This document shows, one piece after another, positions 26,330-33,448 of a DNA stretch of 64,000 nt (the first letter of the stretch is position 1; each line of letters begins with the position of its first letter). Origin of the DNA: Nitrospira sp. Its GTDB lineage: Bacteria; Nitrospirota; Nitrospiria; Nitrospirales; Nitrospiraceae. The position numbers and the translations under genes were made by a program. The notes beneath the pieces are model-generated. The model was given only the letters and a program-made list of their open reading frames with translations. It was not told the origin of the DNA and did no database searches. The stretch covers positions 3,016,179 through 3,080,178 of the forward strand of contig CP126121.1 of assembly GCA_030123625.1 (NCBI GenBank), written 5' to 3'.

Positions 26330-26821
26330 ATGCTGACCTGCGGCTGTGGTCGATGGATGCATACGGAAGGAATTGAAGAACATGACGGTGAAAGTGGTGC
26401 CCCGCAATGGTTCATCCGATCGGAATGCAAAGGCTGCGGTCTGAAAGTCGGAGTCGACGTGCCGGAGGGGCAGACGCATGGACTTGTCGATCGATTGATG
26501 TGGACCGATGAGGCATTGCACCGGCTGGCTCGTCTCCCGCCCTATGTGGCAACTCTCCTTCAGAAGGACGTTGAGCAAGATGTTCGTCGGCGTGATTCTC
26601 TGGTGGTCTCTTACGATGCGGTATTGCGTCCCCAAATCGGTGAGCGAATCGAATGGGAGCCTGAGGCGGAGCGGCGGTTGGAGAGAGTACCGGCTCCGGT
26701 CCGCGCCATGGCCAGAATCGAACTTGAGCGCACGGCTGCGGATCGCGGATTGTCTCGTATTACCGTGTCTCTGATGGAAGAAGTGAAGACGAAGTACTTT
26801 GGAATGGGTGCTTCAAAATAG
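26330..26821 (+). CDS. PCP-reductase-domain protein with N-terminal Cys-rich segment
   Basis: A 163-residue protein. The N-terminus has CGCG at 4-7 and CKGCG at about 34-38, a possible metal-binding knuckle. The rest contains two copies of a helical motif: WTDEALHRLARLPPYV and WEPEAERRLERVPAPVRAMA followed by ELERTAADRGLSRITVSLM. The second matches the small PCP_red domain named after the C-terminus of light-independent protochlorophyllide reductase. That domain occurs in non-photosynthetic nitrite oxidisers; its function there is not established. Probably co-transcribed with the DUF420 gene. Confidence 0.65.
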   Translation: MLTCGCGRWMHTEGIEEHDGESGAPQWFIRSECKGCGLKVGVDVPEGQTHGLVDRLMWTDEALHRLARLPPYVATLLQKDVEQDVRRRDSLVVSYDAVLRPQIGERIEWEPEAERRLERVPAPVRAMARIELERTAADRGLSRITVSLMEEVKTKYFGMGASK

Positions 26822-26921
26822 TAGCAAGTGCTGAGGACTGAGTGCTGAGAAGGAGAGAAGAAATGAAACGAATTATTTTTCCGGCTCAGTCCGCAGTCCT
26901 GCTGCCTCAGTCCTGAATATC
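26822..26921. repeat. Short intergenic repeat with CTGAGGACTGAG-type units
   Basis: GTGCTGAGGACTGAGTGCTGAG is followed about 45 bp later by inverted and direct variants (CTCAGTCCGCAGTCC, CTCAGTCC). It resembles the degenerate CTCAGT-type intergenic repeats scattered in many bacterial genomes. A 17-codon frame inside it has a ribosome site but consists of the repeat itself and is not called. Confidence 0.5.
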
Positions 26922-27992
26922 ATGCTGCATCGGATGGCGTTACGGGTTCTTCCGAGTTTAAGTTTGGCGGTCACGGAAGAGACCGTGCGCAAGCAGAAAC
27001 GGATCGTGATGTTTGTTCCCGGACTGATCGCGTTCGGGGTGTATCGCCTCGTCAAGCATTTCGTTCCGATCGCAGATCCCCTTGTATTGTTGACCGTCAG
27101 TAGCCTGGTGGCAACGGTCACCTCGGTCCTGGCCTATCGGGTCGGTCGGTCTGCCCCGTGGTCCACCATTGTCCGCCAAGATGGAGCGCGTCTCCTGAGC
27201 TGGGTTGCCGGATGGATCGGAGCCGCATATGGCATTCAGCTTTCGTTATTAGTACTGACCCTGTTATGGATCATGAATTACGATTATCTTCACCATCCTG
27301 ATGGGCCGGCCATGATGGCGATCATCATCTCCTGTACAGCCGTCGCGCGAGACGCCTTTGAAATCGGCCATGTGCGCAAGCTTTCCATGTTGGGACGGCC
27401 GTTTCCCACGTTCCCTGATGGAGCGCAACTTCGTGCCTTGGTGCAACGTAGAGCTTGGCAATTGAGACCTTGGATCCTGATGGGTCTTGGTATGGGTGCG
27501 ATTGCCCCGTTATCGGGGATGGCCATCGCGGATGCTCATGGAGCCGCGTTGGCTCAATTGTTGAGCGTAACAGTCCTCGGCGGTGGCCTGGCCCTCTGTG
27601 CCTATTTTGGCGGACTCTATCCATCTACGTCATGGGTCCATACGCTCCGGCAGACCGCGCCGAGTGAACTGGTGAAGTATTGGTGGTGGCCTGGGATGGC
27701 CTTTGCTTCGACCTATTATCTCGTGGCGATGGGACTGTTGTTGTTTGTCGTGAGGCAGCCGGCGATTACGTTGGACTCGGCTGCTGTGATGAGTGCTCTG
27801 GTTACAGCCATGATGGTGCTGTACGGCTACTATCTAGGTAATCGACGGCACGTTGAAGACGAGCAAACACCGCAGCTGTCGAGCGGGATGTTGCGCTGCC
27901 CGTTTGTGATGGGGATTCTTGGGAACCGGCGGGTCGGTGCCGAGGACACGGCTGGGGAGTTGGCATTCGGCAAGACCGGAACGAAGGGGTAG
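26922..27992 (+). CDS. Multi-spanning membrane protein of unknown function
   Basis: A 356-residue protein with about eight hydrophobic segments (VMFVPGLIAFGVYRL; VLLTVSSLVATVTSVLAY; LLVLTLLWIMNY; MLGRPFPTFPDGAQL lies in a loop). No catalytic or heme-binding motif is obvious, although scattered His (DYLHHPDG, HVRKL) could be ligands. The gene ends five bases before the first CydA-like gene, so it probably belongs to the same operon. The family is not recognised. Confidence 0.65.
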   Translation: MLHRMALRVLPSLSLAVTEETVRKQKRIVMFVPGLIAFGVYRLVKHFVPIADPLVLLTVSSLVATVTSVLAYRVGRSAPWSTIVRQDGARLLSWVAGWIGAAYGIQLSLLVLTLLWIMNYDYLHHPDGPAMMAIIISCTAVARDAFEIGHVRKLSMLGRPFPTFPDGAQLRALVQRRAWQLRPWILMGLGMGAIAPLSGMAIADAHGAALAQLLSVTVLGGGLALCAYFGGLYPSTSWVHTLRQTAPSELVKYWWWPGMAFASTYYLVAMGLLLFVVRQPAITLDSAAVMSALVTAMMVLYGYYLGNRRHVEDEQTPQLSSGMLRCPFVMGILGNRRVGAEDTAGELAFGKTGTKG

Positions 27993-27996
27993 ATAT

Positions 27997-29871
27997 ATGG
28001 GGCAAGGATTCAGGTTAAAACCTTCCGCGATTGGTGTTGCGACCTGCATCGGGATGGTCGCGATCGTCATTGGATGTATGTGGAACGGACCCGATCTGTC
28101 ATTTGCGGAATCGCCGACGGATGTGTACTTCGGCACTGAGGGAACTCCGCAGGGACCGGCGGCTCCCACTCCTCATGAAACGGTCTATCCGCGCATCGGC
28201 TCACTGGACAGTCGGCTGTTGGTATGGTTTGTGACACAGCAACATACCTATTTCGGAGGATTCGTCCTCGCCCTTCCCTTATTTTGCGCGTTGCTCGAGT
28301 TCCTGGGGTTAATAACTTCAAAGCCGGCCTTGGCGCTTCGCTACGATGGTCTGGCGAGAGATCTCGCGAAGGTGGCGGTCTTGGCCCTGTCGGTCACGGC
28401 ACTCATCGGCAGCGTGATGCTGACGATGTTCATCACGCTGTACCCCAGTTTCATGACGTATATGGGCGGAACATTCAAAGAGTTCATGCCCGCCTACGCC
28501 GCCGTGTTCCCCGGAGAGACGCTGCTCTTGATCATCTATTACTACGGTTGGAATCGGATGACGGATCGTGGCATGAAGTGGATCCACGCCGCGATCGGCA
28601 TTCTCACGAACATTGTGGGAACCGCGTTATTGATGTTGGCGAATTCCTGGTCTGCCTTCATGATGTCACCTGCCGGCGTGGATGCGCGGGGGCAGTTCTT
28701 GGGAAATGCGTGGCATCTGCTGCACTCCGCGCTCTGGAACCCTCTGAACGTGCATCGCTTCCTTGCAGATATCATGTCCGGGGGAGCGGTGGTGCTGGCC
28801 TATGCCTGTTATCGGTTTTTTACGAGCAAGACCGACGAGGAGCGGGCCTATTTCGATTGGGTGGGATATGTCTTCTTATCTGTCACGGTCTGCGCGCTCA
28901 TCCCCATGCCGATCGCCGGCTATTGGTTGATGAAGTCGGTGTTCGTATTTCGCCAGACCATGGGCGTGACGATGATGGGCGGGTTGCTCACGTGGCTGTT
29001 TGTGGTGCAGGCGCTCTTAATCGGTGTTCTGTTCTTAGGAATCAACTACTACCTGTGGCAGAGTATGGCTCGTATCAAAGGAGGCGAGCGCTATCAGCCC
29101 TACTATCAGCTCTTATTGGGTGTATTAATACTGGCGCTCTTTATTTGGCTGACACCGCACACCTTGTTGATGTCTGGGAGCGAAGTGAAGGCGATGGGAG
29201 GCGCTCAGCATCCCGTGATCGGCAACTACGGAGTCATGTCGGCCAAGAACGGGGCGGTCAACATTCTGATCCTCGTCACCGCGCTCAGCTTTCTGTACTA
29301 TCGTCGAGCGAACCGAACCATGACCATTTCCTGGATTAGGGCCGGAAACATCGCGATCATGGTTTTGTACCTAGTCGGTGCGCTGAATGTCATCTGGCTG
29401 TCTGTCTATGGGTTCTATTTGCCGGCAAAGGTGCGGGTCGGCCTTTCAGCTCCACAAGCCTTCACGACATTGACAGTGATCGTGGTGGGTGTGGTGATCA
29501 ATCGCCTCATGCTGAGAGGAGCGGTGGTACATGGCCCAATTCAGTGGGGAAAAATTCCGCTGCGTGGCATGGTGGGATTATTCGGGTTAGCGGCGTCTTT
29601 CAGTTGGGTGATGGGTTTGATGGGCTACATTCGCTCATCGGGACGATTGTCTTGGCATGTCAGTGAACTGATGGCCGATGTCTCGCCATGGGCCTTCACT
29701 CCGGAACTCCAATTCGTCACGAAAATGGTGACGTTGAACATGGTGGTATTTTGGGCGGCTGTTCTCGCGCTGTTCTGGATGTGTGAGCGTGGGCAGCAGC
29801 CGGTGATGGGTGAGGAGTTCCGCGACAAGCAGGCCCCCTTGCTCACCCCGATTTCCTCGCAAGAAACATAA
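27997..29871 (+). CDS. CydA-like (cytochrome bd-like) oxidase subunit, paralogue 1
   Basis: A 624-residue polytopic protein, longer than CydA (450-520). After a signal-like helix and a linker, LLVWFVTQQHTYFGGFVLA corresponds to the first heme-ligand helix. EFMPAYAAVFPGETLLLIIY, then YYGWNRM, and LMLANSWSAFMMSPAGV correspond to the CydA segments around ESTF..FGWDR and ANGWMQNP. WNPLNVHRFLADIMSGGAV follows. The hallmark GRQPW near the C-terminus appears as GRLSW in YIRSSGRLSWHVSELM. This matches the bd-like oxidase-related proteins described for Nitrospira. No CydB is seen. Whether it reduces O2 or another acceptor is unknown. Confidence 0.8.
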   Translation: MGQGFRLKPSAIGVATCIGMVAIVIGCMWNGPDLSFAESPTDVYFGTEGTPQGPAAPTPHETVYPRIGSLDSRLLVWFVTQQHTYFGGFVLALPLFCALLEFLGLITSKPALALRYDGLARDLAKVAVLALSVTALIGSVMLTMFITLYPSFMTYMGGTFKEFMPAYAAVFPGETLLLIIYYYGWNRMTDRGMKWIHAAIGILTNIVGTALLMLANSWSAFMMSPAGVDARGQFLGNAWHLLHSALWNPLNVHRFLADIMSGGAVVLAYACYRFFTSKTDEERAYFDWVGYVFLSVTVCALIPMPIAGYWLMKSVFVFRQTMGVTMMGGLLTWLFVVQALLIGVLFLGINYYLWQSMARIKGGERYQPYYQLLLGVLILALFIWLTPHTLLMSGSEVKAMGGAQHPVIGNYGVMSAKNGAVNILILVTALSFLYYRRANRTMTISWIRAGNIAIMVLYLVGALNVIWLSVYGFYLPAKVRVGLSAPQAFTTLTVIVVGVVINRLMLRGAVVHGPIQWGKIPLRGMVGLFGLAASFSWVMGLMGYIRSSGRLSWHVSELMADVSPWAFTPELQFVTKMVTLNMVVFWAAVLALFWMCERGQQPVMGEEFRDKQAPLLTPISSQET

Positions 29872-29879
29872 GAAAGGGA

Positions 29880-30542
29880 ATGAAGGACATGGAGCACCGG
29901 GTTCTGCTTTGTGCAGCAATCGTTCTCAGCGTGTTGATGAGCATTGTTATATGGCAGCCATCCGTATTTGCCCAAGGGCAACCATTAGTTTTGGAAGACT
30001 TTCAAGCGAAGGAAGCGGATGGGTTTCCCTCTCTGTGGGATCATGAAAATCAGCGAAGTCAATCCAAAGGTCGTGAGGCTTATAAGATCAGATCAGAGGA
30101 CGGAACGAACTTTTTGTCGGCGAAAGATGCAGGCCAGCGGATTAAGAAAAAGAAGATTGATTGGGATCCCAAGGCATATCCAATCCTGACCTGGCGGTGG
30201 CGGCTCAACAAGGCAACGACTGGGACCGAACCGTTGGCCGCAGTGTATGCTTCGTTGGATACTGATCTTCTCTTTATCCCAGTGTTCACGAAATATGTGT
30301 GGAGTGGGTCGAAACCGGACGGCACCGTGACGGAAGGCGGCATGTTCAGCGGATCCGAAATCGTCGTGCAGACTGGAACAAAGGAGATCGGGCAGTGGTT
30401 TGAGGAGCGGGTGAATGTGTACGAGGACTTCAAGCGAATTCATCAGCACGAGCCGGCGGAGAAGGCATGGGGAATTTCCATTGTAGCGGCACCTGGTGTG
30501 GAGATCGATTTTGGTCCGCTGATCGCGACTCCCATCAAGTAG
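29880..30542 (+). CDS. Exported DUF3047-family protein
   Basis: A 220-residue protein with a signal peptide (LLCAAIVLSVLMSIVIW ... FAQG). The beta-sandwich-like body has the DUF3047 pattern (LSAKDAGQRIKKKKIDWDPK; YPILTWRWRLNKATTGTEPL; NVYEDFKRI). Function is unknown. It is set nine bases after the CydA-like gene and presumably shares its transcript. Confidence 0.65.
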   Translation: MKDMEHRVLLCAAIVLSVLMSIVIWQPSVFAQGQPLVLEDFQAKEADGFPSLWDHENQRSQSKGREAYKIRSEDGTNFLSAKDAGQRIKKKKIDWDPKAYPILTWRWRLNKATTGTEPLAAVYASLDTDLLFIPVFTKYVWSGSKPDGTVTEGGMFSGSEIVVQTGTKEIGQWFEERVNVYEDFKRIHQHEPAEKAWGISIVAAPGVEIDFGPLIATPIK

Positions 30543-30591
30543 GGTGTGTCTTTCCCCGCTCTGCATATGAGACCCTGCCTCTGAAAGACTA

Positions 30592-30960
30592 ATGTGGTGG
30601 CAAGAGAAAAGGGCATTTGACACCGCCCTGGGGGTAACCGTGATGGGTACTGTCGGTACTCTGATCGGGATGACGATGGGTGGTGGGCTGATGCCGGTCG
30701 CCATTCTGGTGGGGATTGTCCTTGGCATCGTCATCGGCTTTCTTGGCGGGCGTCGATTTCTCATCAGTATCCTGATCGGGACGGTACTGGGAGGCGTGCT
30801 GGCCTGGATGTTGGCAGGTATTGATCGGATCTGGGTCGGCGCAGGTGCGGGAGCCGCCATGGGTGGATTCCTTGGCGTCCAGATATCAATGTTGCTGGAT
30901 GTGCGTGCTGCCAAGAAGGCTGCATCGGAAAAGGGTGAGACATCGGCATCTTATCGGTAA
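30592..30960 (+). CDS. Small Gly-rich membrane protein
   Basis: A 122-residue protein with four hydrophobic, glycine-rich segments (VTVMGTVGTLIGMTMGGGL; ILVGIVLGIVIGFLGG; ILIGTVLGGVLAWML; GAGAGAAMGGFLGV), as in glycine-zipper membrane proteins, and a short charged tail. No strong ribosome site precedes the ATG. Not recognised; the position inside the respiratory cluster suggests a structural or assembly subunit. Confidence 0.6.
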   Translation: MWWQEKRAFDTALGVTVMGTVGTLIGMTMGGGLMPVAILVGIVLGIVIGFLGGRRFLISILIGTVLGGVLAWMLAGIDRIWVGAGAGAAMGGFLGVQISMLLDVRAAKKAASEKGETSASYR

Positions 30961-30984
30961 TTCGTCCGAGTTGTAGAGGTATCC

Positions 30985-31902
30985 GTGGAAAACAAGGGTG
31001 TTTTAGTGGGATCCATCGTTTTTGTGTTTGCATCGTTTTTTCTCATGATCGGCCTCCTGGCATATGAATCCTATAAGGCAAAGCAAATGAAACAGCTGGC
31101 CGTATCAGTGAAGTCGGAAGCTCGACCGACGGTGAACAGTCTGCCGGCTCACGATTTCTCGATGTATAAGACAAAAATGGGAGATGAGGGTCGGGAAATG
31201 GTGCAGATTCCCGAAGGTCCTTTCACGATGGGAAGCAATGAAGGGGATCCGGATGAGGCTCCCGAGCATCAAGTGTATCTTAAGGGATATTATCTCGACC
31301 AAAAAGAAGTCACCCAAGAGGAATATATGCGGTTCGCGAAGATGACCAAGCGCGCTATGCCGAGAATCGAGGTGTTTGACGACGATCAGTCAAAAATTTT
31401 GAAGCCGGAATTGGCTGCCATGAGTGTCTCCTGGGACGAGGCGGCCGCCTACTGCAAATGGGCCGGCAAGCGACTTCCGACGGAAGCGGAGTGGGAGAAG
31501 GCCGGTCGTGGCGAAAGCAAAAGAAAATATCCGTGGGGAAACGAATTCGCCACCAACGCCGCCAATGTGGATGGCAGTGAGGATGGGTATAAATATCTTG
31601 CTCCTCCAGGATCCTTCGATGCGGGACGGAGCCCCTACGGCCTGTATGACATGACGGGGAACGTAGCGGAATGGGTGGAAGATTCATACAGCGAACACTA
31701 CTACCAGAAATCACCGTTTCGTGATCCCAAGGGGCCGGAGAATGCGGATCTTAAAGTTGTGCGCGGCGGCTCATGGCGGGAAACCGAACACAATGCGAGA
31801 CTGTCAAAGCGATTTGCGGCCAAACATTGGCGGACGGATGTGACGATCGGCATTCGTTGCGCGAGCGATCTGGATCAAACCGGAAGTAGCCCTGCGTCAT
31901 AG
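30985..31902 (+). CDS. Membrane-anchored SUMF1/FGE-type domain protein 1
   Basis: A 305-residue protein from a GTG start: one N-terminal anchor (VLVGSIVFVFASFFLMIGLL), then a periplasmic formylglycine-generating-enzyme-like domain (MVQIPEGPFTMGSNEGDPDE; GKRLPTEAEWEKAGRG; YPWGNEF; YGLYDMTGNVAEWVEDSY; VVRGGSW). The C-terminal Cys pair that binds copper in true FGE is absent (the end reads IGIRCASD), so sulfatase activation is unlikely. It is followed six bases later by a paralogue. Confidence 0.8.
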   Translation: MENKGVLVGSIVFVFASFFLMIGLLAYESYKAKQMKQLAVSVKSEARPTVNSLPAHDFSMYKTKMGDEGREMVQIPEGPFTMGSNEGDPDEAPEHQVYLKGYYLDQKEVTQEEYMRFAKMTKRAMPRIEVFDDDQSKILKPELAAMSVSWDEAAAYCKWAGKRLPTEAEWEKAGRGESKRKYPWGNEFATNAANVDGSEDGYKYLAPPGSFDAGRSPYGLYDMTGNVAEWVEDSYSEHYYQKSPFRDPKGPENADLKVVRGGSWRETEHNARLSKRFAAKHWRTDVTIGIRCASDLDQTGSSPAS

Positions 31903-31908
31903 GCCGGT

Positions 31909-32856
31909 ATGCTGGAAACCAAGTTCAAAGTTGTTTTCTTGCTCGTCGTGTTGGCCTGTGCCGCTATGCCCATCGTTGCTATTTTACGAGGGACCACCCT
32001 CACGCCATATGAAGAGCCGGTGTCAGGAGCCGGTTCCGATGTTGAACCGGCATCAGTGAGCGCTTCTGGAGAGGAGCCTATTCCGGATGAGATGGTGACG
32101 ATTCCGGCGGGGCCTTTCATTCGTGGAACCGAAGGCGGAGGGTTCGATGAGCGTCCGCAGCGAACCATCCACTTGGATGCGTTTTCTATCGATCGATACG
32201 AAGTGACGAATTATCACTATCAGCAGTTCGTCCTGGCGACCGGCCATCGGAAGCCGGGGCTGCCTGCGCGCTACTCCAAGAGCGGTGGAAAGATGAAAGG
32301 AATAAATCAGCCGGTCGTCTATGTATCATGGGATGATGCGACTGAGTATTGCCGCTGGAAGGGGAAGCGACTTCCGACGGAAGCGGAATGGGAAAAGGCG
32401 ATGCGAGGCAGTGACGGAAGGCTCTGGCCATGGGGAAACAAAGAGCAGGCCAATGGCGCCAATTGGGCCCGAGTGCCGGATGGGCATGAGGTGTCGGCCT
32501 CGGTGGGAAGCTTTCAGGCTGACAAAAGCCCTTATGGAGTGATGGATGGTGCGGGCAACGTGATTGAGTGGGTGAACGATTGGTACGGTGAAACCTACTA
32601 CAAGAATTCGCCGGAACAGAACCCACCGAGTCCCGAGTACGGCACCTATCGGGTGCTTCGTGGCGGAGGTTATACGACGACCGGAGGTGATGTGCGAATT
32701 ACCAGTCGAAGTAAAATGATGCCGGACTTTCGTGATGAGACGATCGGGTTTCGCTGTGCAGTTTCGGAGGCCGGAATGAATGAAAAGGGAAGAGAAAAAC
32801 GGGATGAATTTACAGAAAATCAAAGTAATAGAGAATCAAAAACACGGCCAGAATAA
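31909..32856 (+). CDS. Membrane-anchored SUMF1/FGE-type domain protein 2
   Basis: A 315-residue paralogue of the preceding protein: N-terminal anchor (VVFLLVVLACAAMPIVAIL), linker, then MVTIPAGPFIRGTEGGGFDE, GKRLPTEAEWEKAMRGSDG, LWPWGNKE, YGVMDGAGNVIEWVNDWYG and VLRGGG. It too lacks the paired catalytic Cys. A hydrophilic tail of about 25 residues follows the domain and is overlapped antisense by a tiny membrane-protein frame. Such domains often serve as accessory or ligand-binding modules in envelope complexes. Confidence 0.8.
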   Translation: MLETKFKVVFLLVVLACAAMPIVAILRGTTLTPYEEPVSGAGSDVEPASVSASGEEPIPDEMVTIPAGPFIRGTEGGGFDERPQRTIHLDAFSIDRYEVTNYHYQQFVLATGHRKPGLPARYSKSGGKMKGINQPVVYVSWDDATEYCRWKGKRLPTEAEWEKAMRGSDGRLWPWGNKEQANGANWARVPDGHEVSASVGSFQADKSPYGVMDGAGNVIEWVNDWYGETYYKNSPEQNPPSPEYGTYRVLRGGGYTTTGGDVRITSRSKMMPDFRDETIGFRCAVSEAGMNEKGREKRDEFTENQSNRESKTRPE

Positions 32857-32914
32857 TGTTGACAACCATTCCGGCCAAAACTATAATGTCAAACACTTTT
32901 GAGTTTTTCGTCAC
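32810..32914 (-). CDS. Possible 34-residue single-span membrane protein (antisense)
   Basis: GTG start preceded by GGAG at five bases on the minus strand. The product is MTKNSKVF, then DIIVLAGMVVNIILAVFLIL and YYFDFL: a short polar start, one strongly hydrophobic helix and an aromatic end. It overlaps the 3' end of the second SUMF1 gene convergently by 47 bp. The hydrophobic pattern resembles tiny oxidase subunits such as CydX, but the opposite strand and length make it tentative. Confidence 0.4.
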   Translation of the reverse strand: MTKNSKVFDIIVLAGMVVNIILAVFLILYYFDFL

Positions 32915-33030
32915 GGTTTCTCCAAATTTGATTAGCCCGCAAGCAACAAAATTTGATAACACAGGGTGGAATGTCTGTCAAGAAATTGTAGTTTTTTGAA
33001 TGTCTCATAATTCAATTTGAACAGGAGTAA

Positions 33031-33162
33031 ATGGAGACAATGGCAACGGCTACACCTGACAGTGAAATTAAGATAAAAATCGGCAAGATGATTTTCTATA
33101 TCACCTGTGCTGTCGGAATATGGTTTTTCTACTGGTTTGCTGGAGTCCAGTGCCCCTGCTGA
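33031..33162 (+). CDS. 43-residue single-span membrane protein with C-terminal CPC
   Basis: ATG with ACAGGAG spaced eight bases upstream; an internal ATG at 33040 is less well placed. The protein has a polar N-terminus, one helix (MIFYITCAVGIWFFYWFAGV) and ends QCPC. It lies directly between the SUMF1 pair and the second CydA-like gene, on the same strand. A role as a small oxidase subunit analogous to CydX or CcoQ is inferred from size and position. The CxC end might bind metal. Confidence 0.65.
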   Translation: METMATATPDSEIKIKIGKMIFYITCAVGIWFFYWFAGVQCPC

Positions 33163-33243
33163 GATCGTAGATCTCGCCTAACCTCAGGGTCTGGTTCGCA
33201 GTTCAATCAACAGATGGCCAGGTAAGCAGAGGAGAAGAGCGAA

Positions 33244-33375
33244 ATGAGTGCGTTGAATAATCCTGTCATTGCAGTGATTGTCTCGCTTATTATTGCGGTT
33301 GGCTATTTTACGTTAGTTGATCATTATCTGATGGATATGCAGGGACTCGACTACTGGTATCTGTTCCGCAAGTAA
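33244..33375 (+). CDS. 43-residue single-span membrane protein upstream of CydA-like gene 2
   Basis: ATG preceded by GAGGAGA. The product is MSALNNPV, then IAVIVSLIIAVGYFTLV and DHYLMDMQGLDYWYLFRK: one helix and a short aromatic/charged tail. It sits 73 bp before the second CydA-like gene in the same orientation. Like its neighbour it is of the size of accessory subunits of terminal oxidases. No homology is claimed. Confidence 0.65.
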   Translation: MSALNNPVIAVIVSLIIAVGYFTLVDHYLMDMQGLDYWYLFRK

Positions 33376-33448
33376 GTCTGCGAGGTAGTAGTCTGGTCAT
33401 CTGGTCAGGTTGTAACTTTTAACGAAAGTGTATCTAGGGAGGTATTCC

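Noticed and set aside
27919..27996. N-terminal extension of the first CydA-like protein
   Set aside because: It overlaps the preceding membrane-protein gene and is not hydrophobic. The ATG at 27997 gives a normal signal-like start.
28224..29339. 371-codon frame on the + strand inside the CydA-like gene
   Set aside because: Same region as a clearly conserved membrane protein in another frame; the product is Arg/His-rich and not protein-like.
30985..32856. Calling the two SUMF1-domain genes formylglycine-generating enzymes
   Set aside because: The paired catalytic Cys are absent and no sulfatase is nearby, so only the domain name is kept.
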